NCBI GenBank assembly: GCA_046331545.1
Contig: JAXLQR010000002.1
Span: 3,100,001-3,164,000 of the forward strand
Direction of reading: 5' to 3'
Length of the DNA stretch: 64,000 nucleotides
DNA from: JADJVL01 sp046331545
GTDB lineage: Bacteria; Acidobacteriota; Holophagae; Holophagales; Holophagaceae
A model generated the notes under the pieces. That model ran no database searches. It was not told where the DNA came from and worked only from the letters and a program-made list of their open reading frames with translations. Both the position numbers and the translations under genes were made by a program. Every line of letters begins with the position of its first letter. Within the stretch, counting starts at the first letter, position 1. This document shows positions 24,630-32,992 of the stretch, piece by piece.

Positions 24630-25085
24630 TTACCACCCTTGAGTCTGCCGCAAGGCCTCGTAAAGCCCAATGGCGGCGGCCTGCGCCAGGTTCAGGCTGC
24701 GGTGGAACTCGCCGAGCATGGGGATGCGCACGAGGCGCGCGCGGTTCGCCTCCACGATCTCCTCCGGGAGGCCCCGGGTCTCGCGCCCGAAGACGAGCCC
24801 GTCGCCCTCGGCCCAGGGCACCTCGGTGTGGCGCCGCTCCCCCTGGGTGCTGAAGAACCAGAGCCGTTCCGCGGGGTTCCGGTCCAGGAAGTCCCGCCAG
24901 TCCGCGTAGTGGTCGGGGGCCAGCTTCTCCCAGTAGTCCAGGCCGGCCCGCCGCAGGTAGTAGTCGCTGGTCTCGAAGCCCAGGGGATGGACGAGGTGCA
25001 GGCGGCACTGGTTGTTGACGCAGAGGCGCCCGATGCTCCCGGTGTTCTGGGGGATCTCGGGCTGGTGCAGGATGATGTGGAACAA
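24630..25085 (-). CDS. trmL: tRNA (cytidine/uridine-34 2'-O)-methyltransferase TrmL
   Basis: A 151-residue SPOUT methyltransferase. It has the TrmL opening FHIILHQPEIPQNTGSIGRLC, the middle FSTQGERRHTEV, and the knotted SAM site with LVFGRETRGLPEE and IPMLGEFHRSLNLAQAAAIGLYEAL. It methylates the wobble ribose of tRNA-Leu isoacceptors in the family's known members. The start is TTG 25085, fixed by alignment of the FHIIL start; no Shine-Dalgarno is seen. The start faces the divergent HIT gene start only 11 bp away. The B12-binding gene follows 9 nt downstream. Confidence 0.87.
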   Translation of the reverse strand: MFHIILHQPEIPQNTGSIGRLCVNNQCRLHLVHPLGFETSDYYLRRAGLDYWEKLAPDHYADWRDFLDRNPAERLWFFSTQGERRHTEVPWAEGDGLVFGRETRGLPEEIVEANRARLVRIPMLGEFHRSLNLAQAAAIGLYEALRQTQGW

Positions 25086-25095
25086 GGAGGCCCCA

Positions 25096-25443
25096 GTGAG
25101 CGATTGCCTGTTCTGCAGGATCGCGGCGAAGGAGATCCCCGCCGCGGTGGTCCACGAAGACGATGACATCCTGGCCTTCAGGGACATATCCCCCCAGGCG
25201 CCGGTGCACCTGCTGCTCATCCCGAAGGCCCATTGCGCGGGCCTCAACGACCTCACCCCCGAGGTGGGCCCGGCCCTGGCCCGCATCCCGGAGGTCGCCG
25301 CCCGGCTCGCGAAGGACCATGGCGTGGCCGAGGGCGGCTGGCGCCTGATCTCGAACTGCGGACCGGACGCGGGGCAGACGGTCTTCCACCTGCACTTCCA
25401 TCTCCTGGGCGGGCGCCCCCTGGGCGGCAAGCTGGTGCACTGA
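25096..25443 (+). CDS. HIT-family nucleotide hydrolase (HINT-like)
   Basis: A 115-residue HIT protein. It starts SDCLFCRIAAKEIPA, with a Cys-x-x-Cys found in the zinc-type HINT branch, and ends in the histidine triad QTVFHLHFHLLGGR. It hydrolyses purine nucleoside phosphoramidates or related dinucleotides in the cytoplasm. GTG 25096 is chosen because AAGGAGG (25084-25090) sits at ideal spacing. That element overlaps the trmL start codon on the other strand. Confidence 0.92.
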   Translation: MSDCLFCRIAAKEIPAAVVHEDDDILAFRDISPQAPVHLLLIPKAHCAGLNDLTPEVGPALARIPEVAARLAKDHGVAEGGWRLISNCGPDAGQTVFHLHFHLLGGRPLGGKLVH

Positions 25444-25542
25444 GGCGCCGGCCGCGATGTGATCCCCGCCCGTTTCCGCCCCCCTAGATTGGGGTTGGTC
25501 CCGGGTCCGGATCGTGGACCCGCCGGGCCGCGGGGAGACCCC

Positions 25543-25884
25543 GTGCACGAGCTGTCCCTGATGGAGGAGCTGCTCCGCATCGCGGAGGCGGAGGCCCTCG
25601 CCCGGGGTGGCCGGGTGGAGACGGTGGTGCTCGAGGCGGGCCGCCTCGCGGGGGTGGAGGTGGAGGCCCTGCGCTTCGCCTTCGAGGCCCTGAAGGCGGG
25701 CACCGCCGCCGAAGGCGCGGCCCTGGAGATCGAGGAGCCCGAAGGCCGGGGCTGGTGCGAGGCCTGCCGCGAGGTCCAGCCCCTGGAGACCCGCTTCGAT
25801 CCCTGCCCGCGCTGCGGCGCCGCGCCCCTCGCCCTCGTCGGGGGGCGGGAGCTGCGCCTGAAGGCCCTGGACCTCGTCACCTGA
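25543..25884 (+). CDS. hypA: Hydrogenase maturation nickel protein HypA
   Basis: A 113-residue HypA. GTG 25543 encodes the initiator Met of the N-terminal Met-His-Glu nickel site. The zinc finger has two CxxC pairs, Cys72/Cys75 and Cys88/Cys91. HypA delivers Ni to the large subunit of [NiFe]-hydrogenase with HypB. It is the first gene of hypABFCDE. A TAGATT box about 55 nt upstream (25485-25490) may be the operon -10. Confidence 0.93.
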   Translation: MHELSLMEELLRIAEAEALARGGRVETVVLEAGRLAGVEVEALRFAFEALKAGTAAEGAALEIEEPEGRGWCEACREVQPLETRFDPCPRCGAAPLALVGGRELRLKALDLVT

Positions 25885-25895
25885 AGGGAGGACCC

Positions 25896-26621
25896 ATGTG
25901 CACCACCTGCGGATGCGGCGGCACGGCCCCGGAGGGCGCCGGGCGGCGCCGGAGGATCAGCCTCGAGCGCAACCTCCTCGCCCGCAATGACGCCTTCGCC
26001 GCGGCCAACCGCGCGGCCTGGACGGACCGGGGCGTCCTCGCCCTGAACCTGGTCTCCAGCCCGGGCTCGGGGAAGACGTCCCTCCTGGTGGAGACCCTGC
26101 GGCGGCTGCGGGGGCGCGTCCCCGCCGCCGTGCTGGAAGGGGACCAGCGGACGGCGCGGGATGCCGAGCGCATCCGCGCGGCGGGCTTCCCGGCCCTGCA
26201 GATCAACACGGGGAAGGGCTGCCACCTGGACGCCCACGCCGTGGGCCACGCCGCCGAGCGCCTCGCGCCGGAGGCGGGCTCGGTCCTCTTCATCGAGAAC
26301 GTGGGGAACCTGGTCTGCCCCGCGGCCTTCGACCTCGGCGAGGCCTGCAAGGTGGTGGTCCTCTCGGTGACCGAAGGCGAGGACAAGCCCCTCAAGTATC
26401 CGGACATGTTCGCCGCCGCGGGCGTGCTGCTGCTGAACAAGGTGGACCTCCTCCCCCACCTCGCCTTCGACGTGGAGGCCTGCCTGGCCATGGCCTTCCA
26501 GGTGAATCCCGCCCTGCAGGTCTTCCGCACCAGCGCGGCCACCGGGGAGGGGCTCGACGCCTGGGCGGACTGGGTGCTGCAGCGGTCCGCCGCGCGGGCC
26601 CCGGCGGAGGCGGCCCCGTGA
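25896..26621 (+). CDS. hypB: Hydrogenase nickel-incorporation GTPase HypB
   Basis: A 241-residue G3E GTPase. The N-terminal high-affinity Ni site reads MCTTCGCGG. The P-loop SSPGSGKT is at 54-61. The interdomain metal site lies in NTGKGCHLDAHAV, and the base motif NKVDLL is present. There is no poly-His stretch, so it is not a Ni-storage variant. ATG 25896 has AAGGGAGG ahead. Its TGA overlaps the GTG of hypF. Confidence 0.95.
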   Translation: MCTTCGCGGTAPEGAGRRRRISLERNLLARNDAFAAANRAAWTDRGVLALNLVSSPGSGKTSLLVETLRRLRGRVPAAVLEGDQRTARDAERIRAAGFPALQINTGKGCHLDAHAVGHAAERLAPEAGSVLFIENVGNLVCPAAFDLGEACKVVVLSVTEGEDKPLKYPDMFAAAGVLLLNKVDLLPHLAFDVEACLAMAFQVNPALQVFRTSAATGEGLDAWADWVLQRSAARAPAEAAP

Positions 26622-28891
26622 CGCGCCTGGGCATCGAGGTGGAAGGCGTGGTGCAGGGGGTCGGCTTCCGTCCCTTCGTGTGGCGCCTCGCCCGCGACCG
26701 GCGCCTCTCGGGCTTCGTGCGCAACCGCCCCGGCGGCGTGGAGATCGAGGTCCAGGGCGCCCGCCCGGAAGTCGAGTCCTTCCTGCGGGAGCTCCAGGCC
26801 TCCCCTCCGGCCGCGGCCCGCCTGGACGCCCTGCGCGCGGGTCCGATGGACGAGGTGGCGGGGGAGGGGGATTTCACCATCCTCGCCAGCGCCGAGGGGG
26901 GGCCCACGCGGCCCTCGGTGCCCGCCGACCTCGCCCTGTGCCCCGACTGCGCGGCGGAGATGGACGATCCCGCCGGGCGACGCTTCGGCTACCCCTTCAC
27001 CAACTGCACGGCCTGCGGGCCGCGCTACAGCATCATCGCCGCGCTGCCCTACGACCGTTCCCGCACCTCCATGGCCGGCTTCCCGATGTGCCCGGCCTGC
27101 GCCGCGGAGTACGCCGACCCCGCGGACCGCCGCTTCCACGCCCAGCCCATCGCCTGCCCGGCCTGCGGGCCCCAGGCGGCGCTGGTGGACGCCCCGGGGG
27201 CGATCCTCGCCGCGGGGGAGGCGGCCCTGGACGCCGCCGCCACCCTTCTGGCGGACGGGCGCATCCTCGCCCTCAAGGGCCTGGGCGGCTACCAGCTCCT
27301 GGCGGACGCCACCTCGGAGGCGGCCGTGGCCCGGCTCCGCGCCCGGAAGCGAAGGGAGGCGAAGCCCTTCGCGGTGCTCTTCCCGACCCTCGACGCGGTG
27401 GCGAAGGCCTGCGTCCTGGCGGACGCGGACGCGCGGGTCCTCGCCTCGCCGGAGGCGCCCATCCTGCTGCTCCCCCGCCGCGCGGCGGAGGGCCCGGGAG
27501 GGATCGCGGCGGCGGTGGCGCCGGGCAACCCGGACCTTGGCGCCTTCCTTCCCGCCACGCCCCTCCACCGCCGCCTCGCGGAGCGCTTCGGTCGCCCGCT
27601 GGTCTGCACCAGCGGCAATCTCAGCGACGAGCCGATGGCCTTCGTGGACAGCGAGGCGCGGGAGCGCCTGGGGGCCGTCGCCGACGCCTTCCTGGTGCAT
27701 GACCGCCCGGTGCTGCGGCCGGTGGACGACTCCGTGGGCCGCGTCGAGGCCGGGACCCTGCGCCTGCTGCGGCGCGCCCGGGGCTTCGCGCCCCGGCCCC
27801 ATCCCGTGGCGGTGCAGGGGCCGCCGGTCCTGGCCCTGGGCGGCCACCTGAAGGGCACGGTGGCCCTGCTGCGGGACGGGCAGGCGGTGGTGAGCCAGCA
27901 CCTCGGCGACCTCGATTCCCCCCTCGGGCTCGACCTGCTGGGCCGCACGGTGGAGGACCTCTTCGCCTTCTTCCGCCTCGCGCCCGCGCGCCTGGCCTGC
28001 GACCTCCATCCCGGCTACGGTTCCACGCGCCTCGCCGAGGACCTCTCCCGGCGCTGGGGCCTGCCCCTGGTCCGGGTGCAGCACCACCACGCCCACGGCG
28101 CCGCCTGCCTCGCGGAGCTGGGCCTCACCGGTCCCGCCCTGGCCCTGGCCTGGGACGGCTCGGGCTACGGTCCCGACGGCACCGTGTGGGGGGGCGAGGC
28201 CCTCCGCCTGGAAGGCCCGCGCTTCGCGCGCGCCGGCCACCTGCGCGCCTTTCCCCTGCCGGGCGGGGAGCGGGCGGTGCGCGAGCCCCGCCGCTCGGCC
28301 CTGGGCCTCTGCTGGGGCCTCTTCGGCGACGGCGTCGCCGCGGAGGGCCTCTTCGCCCCGGCGGAGCTCGCGGTCCTCCAGCGGATGCTGGAAGGGGGCC
28401 TCCAGTCGCCCCTGACCTCCAGCGTGGGACGCCTCTTCGACGCCGTGGCGGCCCTCGCGGGGCTCCGCGCGGACGCTGGCTTCGAAGGACAGGCGGCGAT
28501 GACGGTGGAATTCGCCGCCCGGGCCGCCCCGGAGGACGGCGCCTATACCTTCGACCTGGCGGACGGCGTGGCGGACCCCGCGCCGATGGTGGCGGAGCTC
28601 CTCGCGGACCGGCGCCGGGGCGCGGAACCCGGCCGCATCGCCCGGCGCTTCCACGCCGGCCTCGCGAAGCTGGCCGTGGCCTTCGCCGAGGCGGCGGGAC
28701 AGGGGGACGTGGCGCTCACCGGCGGCTGCTTCCAGAACGCCCTGCTGGCGGACCTCTGCACCGGCGCACTGGAGGCGAAGGGCTTCCGCGTGCTGCGCCC
28801 GGCCCGGTTCCCCCCCAACGACGGCGGCCTCTCCCTGGGCCAGGCCTGGGTGGCGGCCCAGCTCCCCGGTTCCGGGCTGAAGGAGGGTTGA
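26618..28891 (+). CDS. hypF: Carbamoyltransferase HypF
   Basis: A 757-residue HypF of full length. Domains in order: acylphosphatase-like (1-90, VEGVVQGVGFRPFVWRLA); two zinc fingers (about 107-185, CPDCAAEM, CTACGPR, CPACAAEY, CPACGP); a YrdC-like carbamoyl-adenylate domain (about 200-385, GLGGYQLLADA, AKPFAVLFP); and a Kae1-like transferase domain (about 395-757, VQHHHAHGAACLAELG, TGGCFQNALLADL). It converts carbamoyl phosphate to the thiocarboxamide on HypE that becomes the Fe cyanide ligand. The GTG start overlaps the hypB stop. Confidence 0.96.
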   Translation: MTRLGIEVEGVVQGVGFRPFVWRLARDRRLSGFVRNRPGGVEIEVQGARPEVESFLRELQASPPAAARLDALRAGPMDEVAGEGDFTILASAEGGPTRPSVPADLALCPDCAAEMDDPAGRRFGYPFTNCTACGPRYSIIAALPYDRSRTSMAGFPMCPACAAEYADPADRRFHAQPIACPACGPQAALVDAPGAILAAGEAALDAAATLLADGRILALKGLGGYQLLADATSEAAVARLRARKRREAKPFAVLFPTLDAVAKACVLADADARVLASPEAPILLLPRRAAEGPGGIAAAVAPGNPDLGAFLPATPLHRRLAERFGRPLVCTSGNLSDEPMAFVDSEARERLGAVADAFLVHDRPVLRPVDDSVGRVEAGTLRLLRRARGFAPRPHPVAVQGPPVLALGGHLKGTVALLRDGQAVVSQHLGDLDSPLGLDLLGRTVEDLFAFFRLAPARLACDLHPGYGSTRLAEDLSRRWGLPLVRVQHHHAHGAACLAELGLTGPALALAWDGSGYGPDGTVWGGEALRLEGPRFARAGHLRAFPLPGGERAVREPRRSALGLCWGLFGDGVAAEGLFAPAELAVLQRMLEGGLQSPLTSSVGRLFDAVAALAGLRADAGFEGQAAMTVEFAARAAPEDGAYTFDLADGVADPAPMVAELLADRRRGAEPGRIARRFHAGLAKLAVAFAEAAGQGDVALTGGCFQNALLADLCTGALEAKGFRVLRPARFPPNDGGLSLGQAWVAAQLPGSGLKEG

Positions 28892-28892
28892 C

Positions 28893-29132
28893 ATGTGTCT
28901 GGGCGTGCCCGGCCGGATCCTGAGCGTCGCGGAGGACAGCCTGCGCACCGCCCGCGTCGCCTTCGGGGAGGTGGTGAAGGAGGCCAGCCTCGCCTTCGTG
29001 CCGGAGGCCCGGCCCGGGGACCACGTGCTGGTGCACGCGGGCCTCGCCCTGGAGGTCATCGACGCGGCGGAGGCGGTGAAGGTCTTCGAGGCCCTGCGGG
29101 AGCTGGAGCAGGCCCAGGAGGCGCGACCTTGA
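28893..29132 (+). CDS. hypC: Hydrogenase maturation chaperone HypC
   Basis: A 79-residue HypC/HybG with the invariant N-terminus MCLGVPGRIL. Cys2 binds the iron centre during assembly of Fe(CN)2CO with HypD and escorts it to the hydrogenase large subunit. AAGGAGG precedes ATG 28893. The TGA overlaps the TTG start of hypD. Confidence 0.95.
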   Translation: MCLGVPGRILSVAEDSLRTARVAFGEVVKEASLAFVPEARPGDHVLVHAGLALEVIDAAEAVKVFEALRELEQAQEARP

Positions 29133-30232
29133 GGTTTCTGGACGAGTACCGCGACGCGGAAGCCGCCCGTCCCCTGGTGGAGGCCATCCGCCGCACCGTC
29201 ACGCGGCCCTGGTCGGTCATGGAGGTCTGCGGCGGGCAGACCCACAGCATCGTGCGCCACGGCCTCGACGCCCTGCTCCCGCGGGAGGTCACGCTGGTCC
29301 ACGGTCCCGGCTGCCCGGTCTGCGTCACGCCCGTGGCCATCCTGGACCAGGCCCTGGCCATCGCCGCCCGGCCCGGCGTCACCTTCTGCTCCTTCGGGGA
29401 CATGCTCCGGGTGCCCGGATCCGCGAGGGACCTGCTGCAGGTGAAGTCCGAGGGCGGCGACGTGCGCATCGTGGCCTCGCCCCTGGACGCCCTGGCCCTG
29501 GCGGAGCGCCTGCCGGAGCGCGAGGTGGTCTTCTTCGCCGTGGGCTTCGAGACCACCGCGCCGGCCAACGCCCTGGCGGTGCACGAGGCCGCGCGCCGGG
29601 GGCTCCGCAACTTCTCCATCCTCGTCTCCCACGTCCTGGTGCCGCCGGCCCTGGAGGCGATCCTCGCCTCGCCCCGGCGCCGGGTGGACGCGGTGCTGGC
29701 CGCGGGCCACGTCTGCGCGGTGATGGGCACGGCGGAATACGCGCCCCTGGCGGCGCGGCATCGCGTCCCCATCGTGGTCACCGGCTTCGAGCCCCTGGAC
29801 CTGCTCCAGGGCATCCTGCAGGCGCTGCGCCAGCTGGAGGAGGGCCGCGCCGAGGTGGAGAACGCCTACGGCCGCGTGGTGCGCGCGGGCGGCAACCGCC
29901 TGGCCCAGGCGCGGATGGCGGAGGTCTTCGAAGGGGTGCCCCGGGCCTGGCGGGGCCTCGGCGAGATCCCGTCCAGCGGCCTCGGCCTGCGGCCCGACTT
30001 CCAGGCCTTCGACGCGGCCCGCCGCTTCGGCGTCGAGGCCGTGGGCGGCCCCGAGTCCGCCGAGTGCCGCAGCGGCGAGGTGCTGCAGGGCCTGCTCAAG
30101 CCGCCGGACTGTCCGGCCTTCGGGACGCGCTGCACCCCCGACCATCCCCTGGGCGCCACCATGGTGAGCGGTGAAGGGGCCTGCGCCGCCTACCACCGCT
30201 ACCGGCGGACTCCGGAACCGGCGGTCCCATGA
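29129..30232 (+). CDS. hypD: Hydrogenase maturation protein HypD
   Basis: A 367-residue HypD. Conserved blocks are visible: EVCGGQTHS (Cys34 region), VHGPGCPVCVTP, FAVGFETTAPA, and the C-terminal cysteines around ECRSGEVLQG, PDCPAFGTRCTPDHPLGACM-like (here ATM) that bind [4Fe-4S]. HypD is the scaffold and reductase for the Fe(CN)2CO unit together with HypC and HypE. The TTG start is set by the TTGA overlap with hypC and by the RFLDEYRD N-terminus. A longer open frame upstream is not HypD. Confidence 0.95.
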   Translation: MRFLDEYRDAEAARPLVEAIRRTVTRPWSVMEVCGGQTHSIVRHGLDALLPREVTLVHGPGCPVCVTPVAILDQALAIAARPGVTFCSFGDMLRVPGSARDLLQVKSEGGDVRIVASPLDALALAERLPEREVVFFAVGFETTAPANALAVHEAARRGLRNFSILVSHVLVPPALEAILASPRRRVDAVLAAGHVCAVMGTAEYAPLAARHRVPIVVTGFEPLDLLQGILQALRQLEEGRAEVENAYGRVVRAGGNRLAQARMAEVFEGVPRAWRGLGEIPSSGLGLRPDFQAFDAARRFGVEAVGGPESAECRSGEVLQGLLKPPDCPAFGTRCTPDHPLGATMVSGEGACAAYHRYRRTPEPAVP

Positions 30233-31278
30233 GCGAAGCGTCCTTCGACCTGTCCTGCCCGCTCCCGCTGCGCCACGCCACGGTGCAGATGGCCCACGGC
30301 GGCGGCGGCCGCGCCATGCGGGAGCTGCTGGAGGCGCTGATGCTGCCCGCCTTCGCCAATCCCGCCCTGGAGGCCCGCCACGACGCGGCGGTGCTGAGCC
30401 TGGCCGGGGGCCGCGTGGCCTTCACCACGGACACCTTCGTGGTCCATCCCCGCAGCTTCCCGGGCGGCGACCTCGGCTCCCTGGCCGTCTACGGCACGGT
30501 GAACGACCTGGCCTGTGGCGGCGCGGTGCCCCGCTTCCTGAGCTGCGCCCTCGTGCTGGAGGAGGGCCTGCCCCTGGACGAGCTGGGCGGCCTGCTGGCC
30601 TCCATGCGGGCCGCCGCGGACCGCTGCGGCGTCGCCATCGTCACCGGGGACACCAAGGTGGTGGACCGGGGCCACGGGCACGGCGTCTTCATCAACACCG
30701 CGGGCCTCGGCGACGTTCCCCCCGGGCGGGACGTGTCCCCGGCCCGGGTGCGGCCCGGCGACGCGGTGGTGGTGTCCGGGGACCTGGGCCGCCACGGCGT
30801 GGCGGTGATGTCCGTGCGGGAGGGGCTCGCCTTCGAGTCCCCGGTGGCGAGCGACTGCGGGCCGGTCCACCGCCTCGCCGCGGCCCTCCACGACGGCGGC
30901 GTGGACGTCCACTGCCTGCGGGACCCCACCCGGGGCGGGCTGGCCTCGGTCCTCAACGAGATCGCCCGGGACGCCGGCGTGGGGATGGAGGTTCGGGAGC
31001 GGGACTTGCCGGTGGACCCCGGCGTCGCCGCCGCGTGCGAGATCCTCGGCCTGGATCCCTGCTACGTCGCCTGCGAGGGCCGGCTGGTGGCCTTCGTGCC
31101 GGCCGGGGAGGCCGAGCGGGCCGTGGCGCTGCTCCGGGCGCTGCCGGAGGGTCGGGGCGCGGCCTGCCTGGGCAGCGTCCTGGAGGGGCCGGCCGGACGG
31201 GTCACCCTGCGCACCCGCCTCGGCACGGCCAGGCTCCTGGACCTGATGGCCGGGGACCCCCTGCCCAGGATCTGCTGA
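30229..31278 (+). CDS. hypE: Hydrogenase maturation protein HypE
   Basis: A 349-residue PurM-like ATPase. It has HGGGGRAMRELLE, DAAVLSLAGGRVAFTTDTFVV and TGDTKVVDRGHG for ATP/Mg, and ends in PRIC, whose C-terminal Cys carries the carbamoyl group that HypE dehydrates to thiocyanate. It is the last hyp gene; the ATG overlaps the hypD stop. A weak TCCGCCC/GGGCGGA hairpin without a T-run follows at 31281-31296. The hydrogenase itself is not encoded in this window. Confidence 0.96.
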   Translation: MSEASFDLSCPLPLRHATVQMAHGGGGRAMRELLEALMLPAFANPALEARHDAAVLSLAGGRVAFTTDTFVVHPRSFPGGDLGSLAVYGTVNDLACGGAVPRFLSCALVLEEGLPLDELGGLLASMRAAADRCGVAIVTGDTKVVDRGHGHGVFINTAGLGDVPPGRDVSPARVRPGDAVVVSGDLGRHGVAVMSVREGLAFESPVASDCGPVHRLAAALHDGGVDVHCLRDPTRGGLASVLNEIARDAGVGMEVRERDLPVDPGVAAACEILGLDPCYVACEGRLVAFVPAGEAERAVALLRALPEGRGAACLGSVLEGPAGRVTLRTRLGTARLLDLMAGDPLPRIC

Positions 31279-31416
31279 GGTCCGCCCCAGGGCGGAAGGC
31301 GAAAAACCGGGGAAGCGCCCCGGAACTGACCGGCGTTCGGCTGGAGGCCGGCGGTCCGAAACCCAGGAAAACAGCGGCTCCCGAAGGAATGGGAGGCATT
31401 TCGCTTTTCTTTTGGC

Positions 31417-31444
31417 TTGAGGAGGGTTAGCCCGTCCCTACACT
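31417..31444 (+). promoter_or_regulatory. mraZ/dcw promoter
   Basis: TTGAGG (31417-31422), a 16-bp spacer and TACACT (31439-31444). The predicted start is near 31451, exactly at the first of the MraZ-type boxes. The gap from hypE to mraZ (31279-31548) holds this promoter, the operator and a 98-nt leader. Confidence 0.65.
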
Positions 31445-31448
31445 CGGG

Positions 31449-31494
31449 AGTGGCAATCAGTGGCTAAAAATGGAATGAAGTGGCTCGAAATGGT
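31449..31494 (+). promoter_or_regulatory. MraZ operator: five boxes at 10-bp period
   Basis: TGG begins at 31451, 31461, 31471, 31481 and 31491, each preceded by A then G or A (consensus ARTGG), with 5-6 variable bases between. E. coli MraZ binds three TGGG-type direct repeats at the same 10-bp spacing upstream of its own gene. The position next to the promoter and ahead of mraZ makes autorepression likely. Confidence 0.75.
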
Positions 31495-31548
31495 TCGATC
31501 CCCTTCTCCCTTGGAGGTCCCTGACCTACTTGTTGAAAGGCGGGTTCG

Positions 31549-32013
31549 GTGCTGCGACTTCGCGGCAATTCACCGGCCACCGTGGATGAGAAGGGACGGC
31601 TGAAGCTCCCCTCCACGTTCAAGGCCGACCTCGAGGCCCACGCGCAGAGCGTGGGCCGGGAGGTCGCCCGCCACTACCTCACCTCCCTCGATGGCCGTTC
31701 CGCGCGGCTCTACCCCCTGAGCGTGTGGGAGTCCATCGAGGAGAGGCTGGCGGGCCTGCCCGCCACCACGCCCGCCAAGCGCCGGTTCCTGGAGGTGACC
31801 GCCTACTACGGCTCCGAAGTGGAGCCCGACGCCCAGGGCCGCTTCGTCATCCCGCCCATCCTGCGGGAGGCCGCCGCCCTCACCGGCGAAGTCGCCATCC
31901 TCGGCCAGATGGACCACCTGGCCCTCTGGAACAAGGGCGGCTTCGAGCGCCGCCTGGCCGCCGAACCCCTCACCGGCGAGGACCTCGACGTCCTCGCCTC
32001 CCTGGGGATCTAG
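31549..32013 (+). CDS. mraZ: Transcriptional regulator MraZ
   Basis: A 154-residue MraZ, close to the usual 150. It has two SpoVT-AbrB-type halves, each with the DxxGR signature: VDEKGRLKLPSTFK (near residue 12) and PDAQGRFVIPPILRE (near 90). MraZ forms a ring that binds tandem repeats in the dcw promoter and represses the operon. The start is GTG 31549, with AAAGGCGGG about 6 nt upstream. Confidence 0.95.
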   Translation: MLRLRGNSPATVDEKGRLKLPSTFKADLEAHAQSVGREVARHYLTSLDGRSARLYPLSVWESIEERLAGLPATTPAKRRFLEVTAYYGSEVEPDAQGRFVIPPILREAAALTGEVAILGQMDHLALWNKGGFERRLAAEPLTGEDLDVLASLGI

Positions 32014-32018
32014 CCGTG

Positions 32019-32978
32019 ATGTGCGCGACCCCCGTCCACGTCCCCGTGCTGCTCCAGGAGGTCCTGGAGCACCTGCCCGTGCCGCCCGCGGCGCGGCTCC
32101 TCGACCTCACCCTGGGCCTGGGCGGCCACGCGGAGGCGCTGCTGGCGCGGGCCGACGCCGACTCGCGCATGCTGGGCGTGGACCGCGATCCCGAGGCCCG
32201 GGCGGCCGTCCGGGAGCGCCTGGGCTCCGACGCGCGCCTGACGATCCTCGCCGGCGCCTACGAGGAGGTGTGGGACGATCCCGCCTTCGAGGCCTGGATG
32301 AGCCTGCAGGCCCCCGAGGGGCTGGACGCGGTGCTCATGGACCTGGGCGTCTCCAGCCTCCAGCTCAGGAGCGCGCGGCGCGGCTTCTCCTTCCGGGAGG
32401 CCGGGCCCCTGGACATGCGCATGAACCCCGAGGCGGGCCCCACGGCCCTGGACTGGATCGCGGACCAGGACGAGACCAGCCTCGCCGACGCGATCTACCG
32501 GTACGGCGAGGAGCGGGCCTCCCGCCCCATCGCCCGGGCCATCCTCAAGGCCTTCCGGGAGGGCCGTCTGGCCACCACCACCGATCTCGCGGAGGCGGTC
32601 TACACCGTGCTGCCGAGGGTGGTGAAGGGCCGCCGCGTGCCCCTGGATCCCGCCACCCGCACCTTCCAGGCCATCCGCATCGCCGTGAACGGGGAGCTGG
32701 AGGGCCTGGCCCAGGCCCTGGAGCATGCGGTGAAGGCGCTCCGCCCCGGCGGGCGCCTCGGCGTCATCAGCTTCCACAGCCTGGAGGACCGCATCGTCAA
32801 GCAGACCCTGCGGCGCCTCGCCGGCGTCTACGACGGCCCGGGCCGCCACGCCCCCGCCGAACTCCCGAAACTCGTCCGCCTCGTCCATCCCGGCGGTTTC
32901 GCGCCCTCCGCCGAGGAGTGCGCCGCCAATCCGCCGTCCCGGTCCGCCCGCCTGCGGGTGGCCGAAAAACTTCCCTGA
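32019..32978 (+). CDS. rsmH: 16S rRNA m4C1402 methyltransferase RsmH
   Basis: A 319-residue RsmH (MraW). It has HVPVLLQEVLEHL, the SAM motif LDLTLGLGGHAEALL, LGVDRDPEA, the DLGVSSLQL active-site loop, and the C-terminal FHSLEDRIVK. It methylates N4 of cytidine 1402 in the 30S P site. ATG 32019 follows the mraZ stop by 5 nt; a GTG at 32016 is an equal alternative. It is the second gene of the dcw cluster. Confidence 0.95.
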   Translation: MCATPVHVPVLLQEVLEHLPVPPAARLLDLTLGLGGHAEALLARADADSRMLGVDRDPEARAAVRERLGSDARLTILAGAYEEVWDDPAFEAWMSLQAPEGLDAVLMDLGVSSLQLRSARRGFSFREAGPLDMRMNPEAGPTALDWIADQDETSLADAIYRYGEERASRPIARAILKAFREGRLATTTDLAEAVYTVLPRVVKGRRVPLDPATRTFQAIRIAVNGELEGLAQALEHAVKALRPGGRLGVISFHSLEDRIVKQTLRRLAGVYDGPGRHAPAELPKLVRLVHPGGFAPSAEECAANPPSRSARLRVAEKLP

Positions 32979-32992
32979 ATCCGGAGCCAGCC

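Noticed and set aside
25877..30196. A 1439-codon minus-strand frame across hypB-hypF-hypC-hypD
   Set aside because: Antisense to four unambiguous hyp genes; low-complexity Gly/Arg/Ala translation.
31281..31296. Terminator after hypE
   Set aside because: The stem is only 7 bp with a 2-nt loop and is not followed by a T-run on the plus strand.
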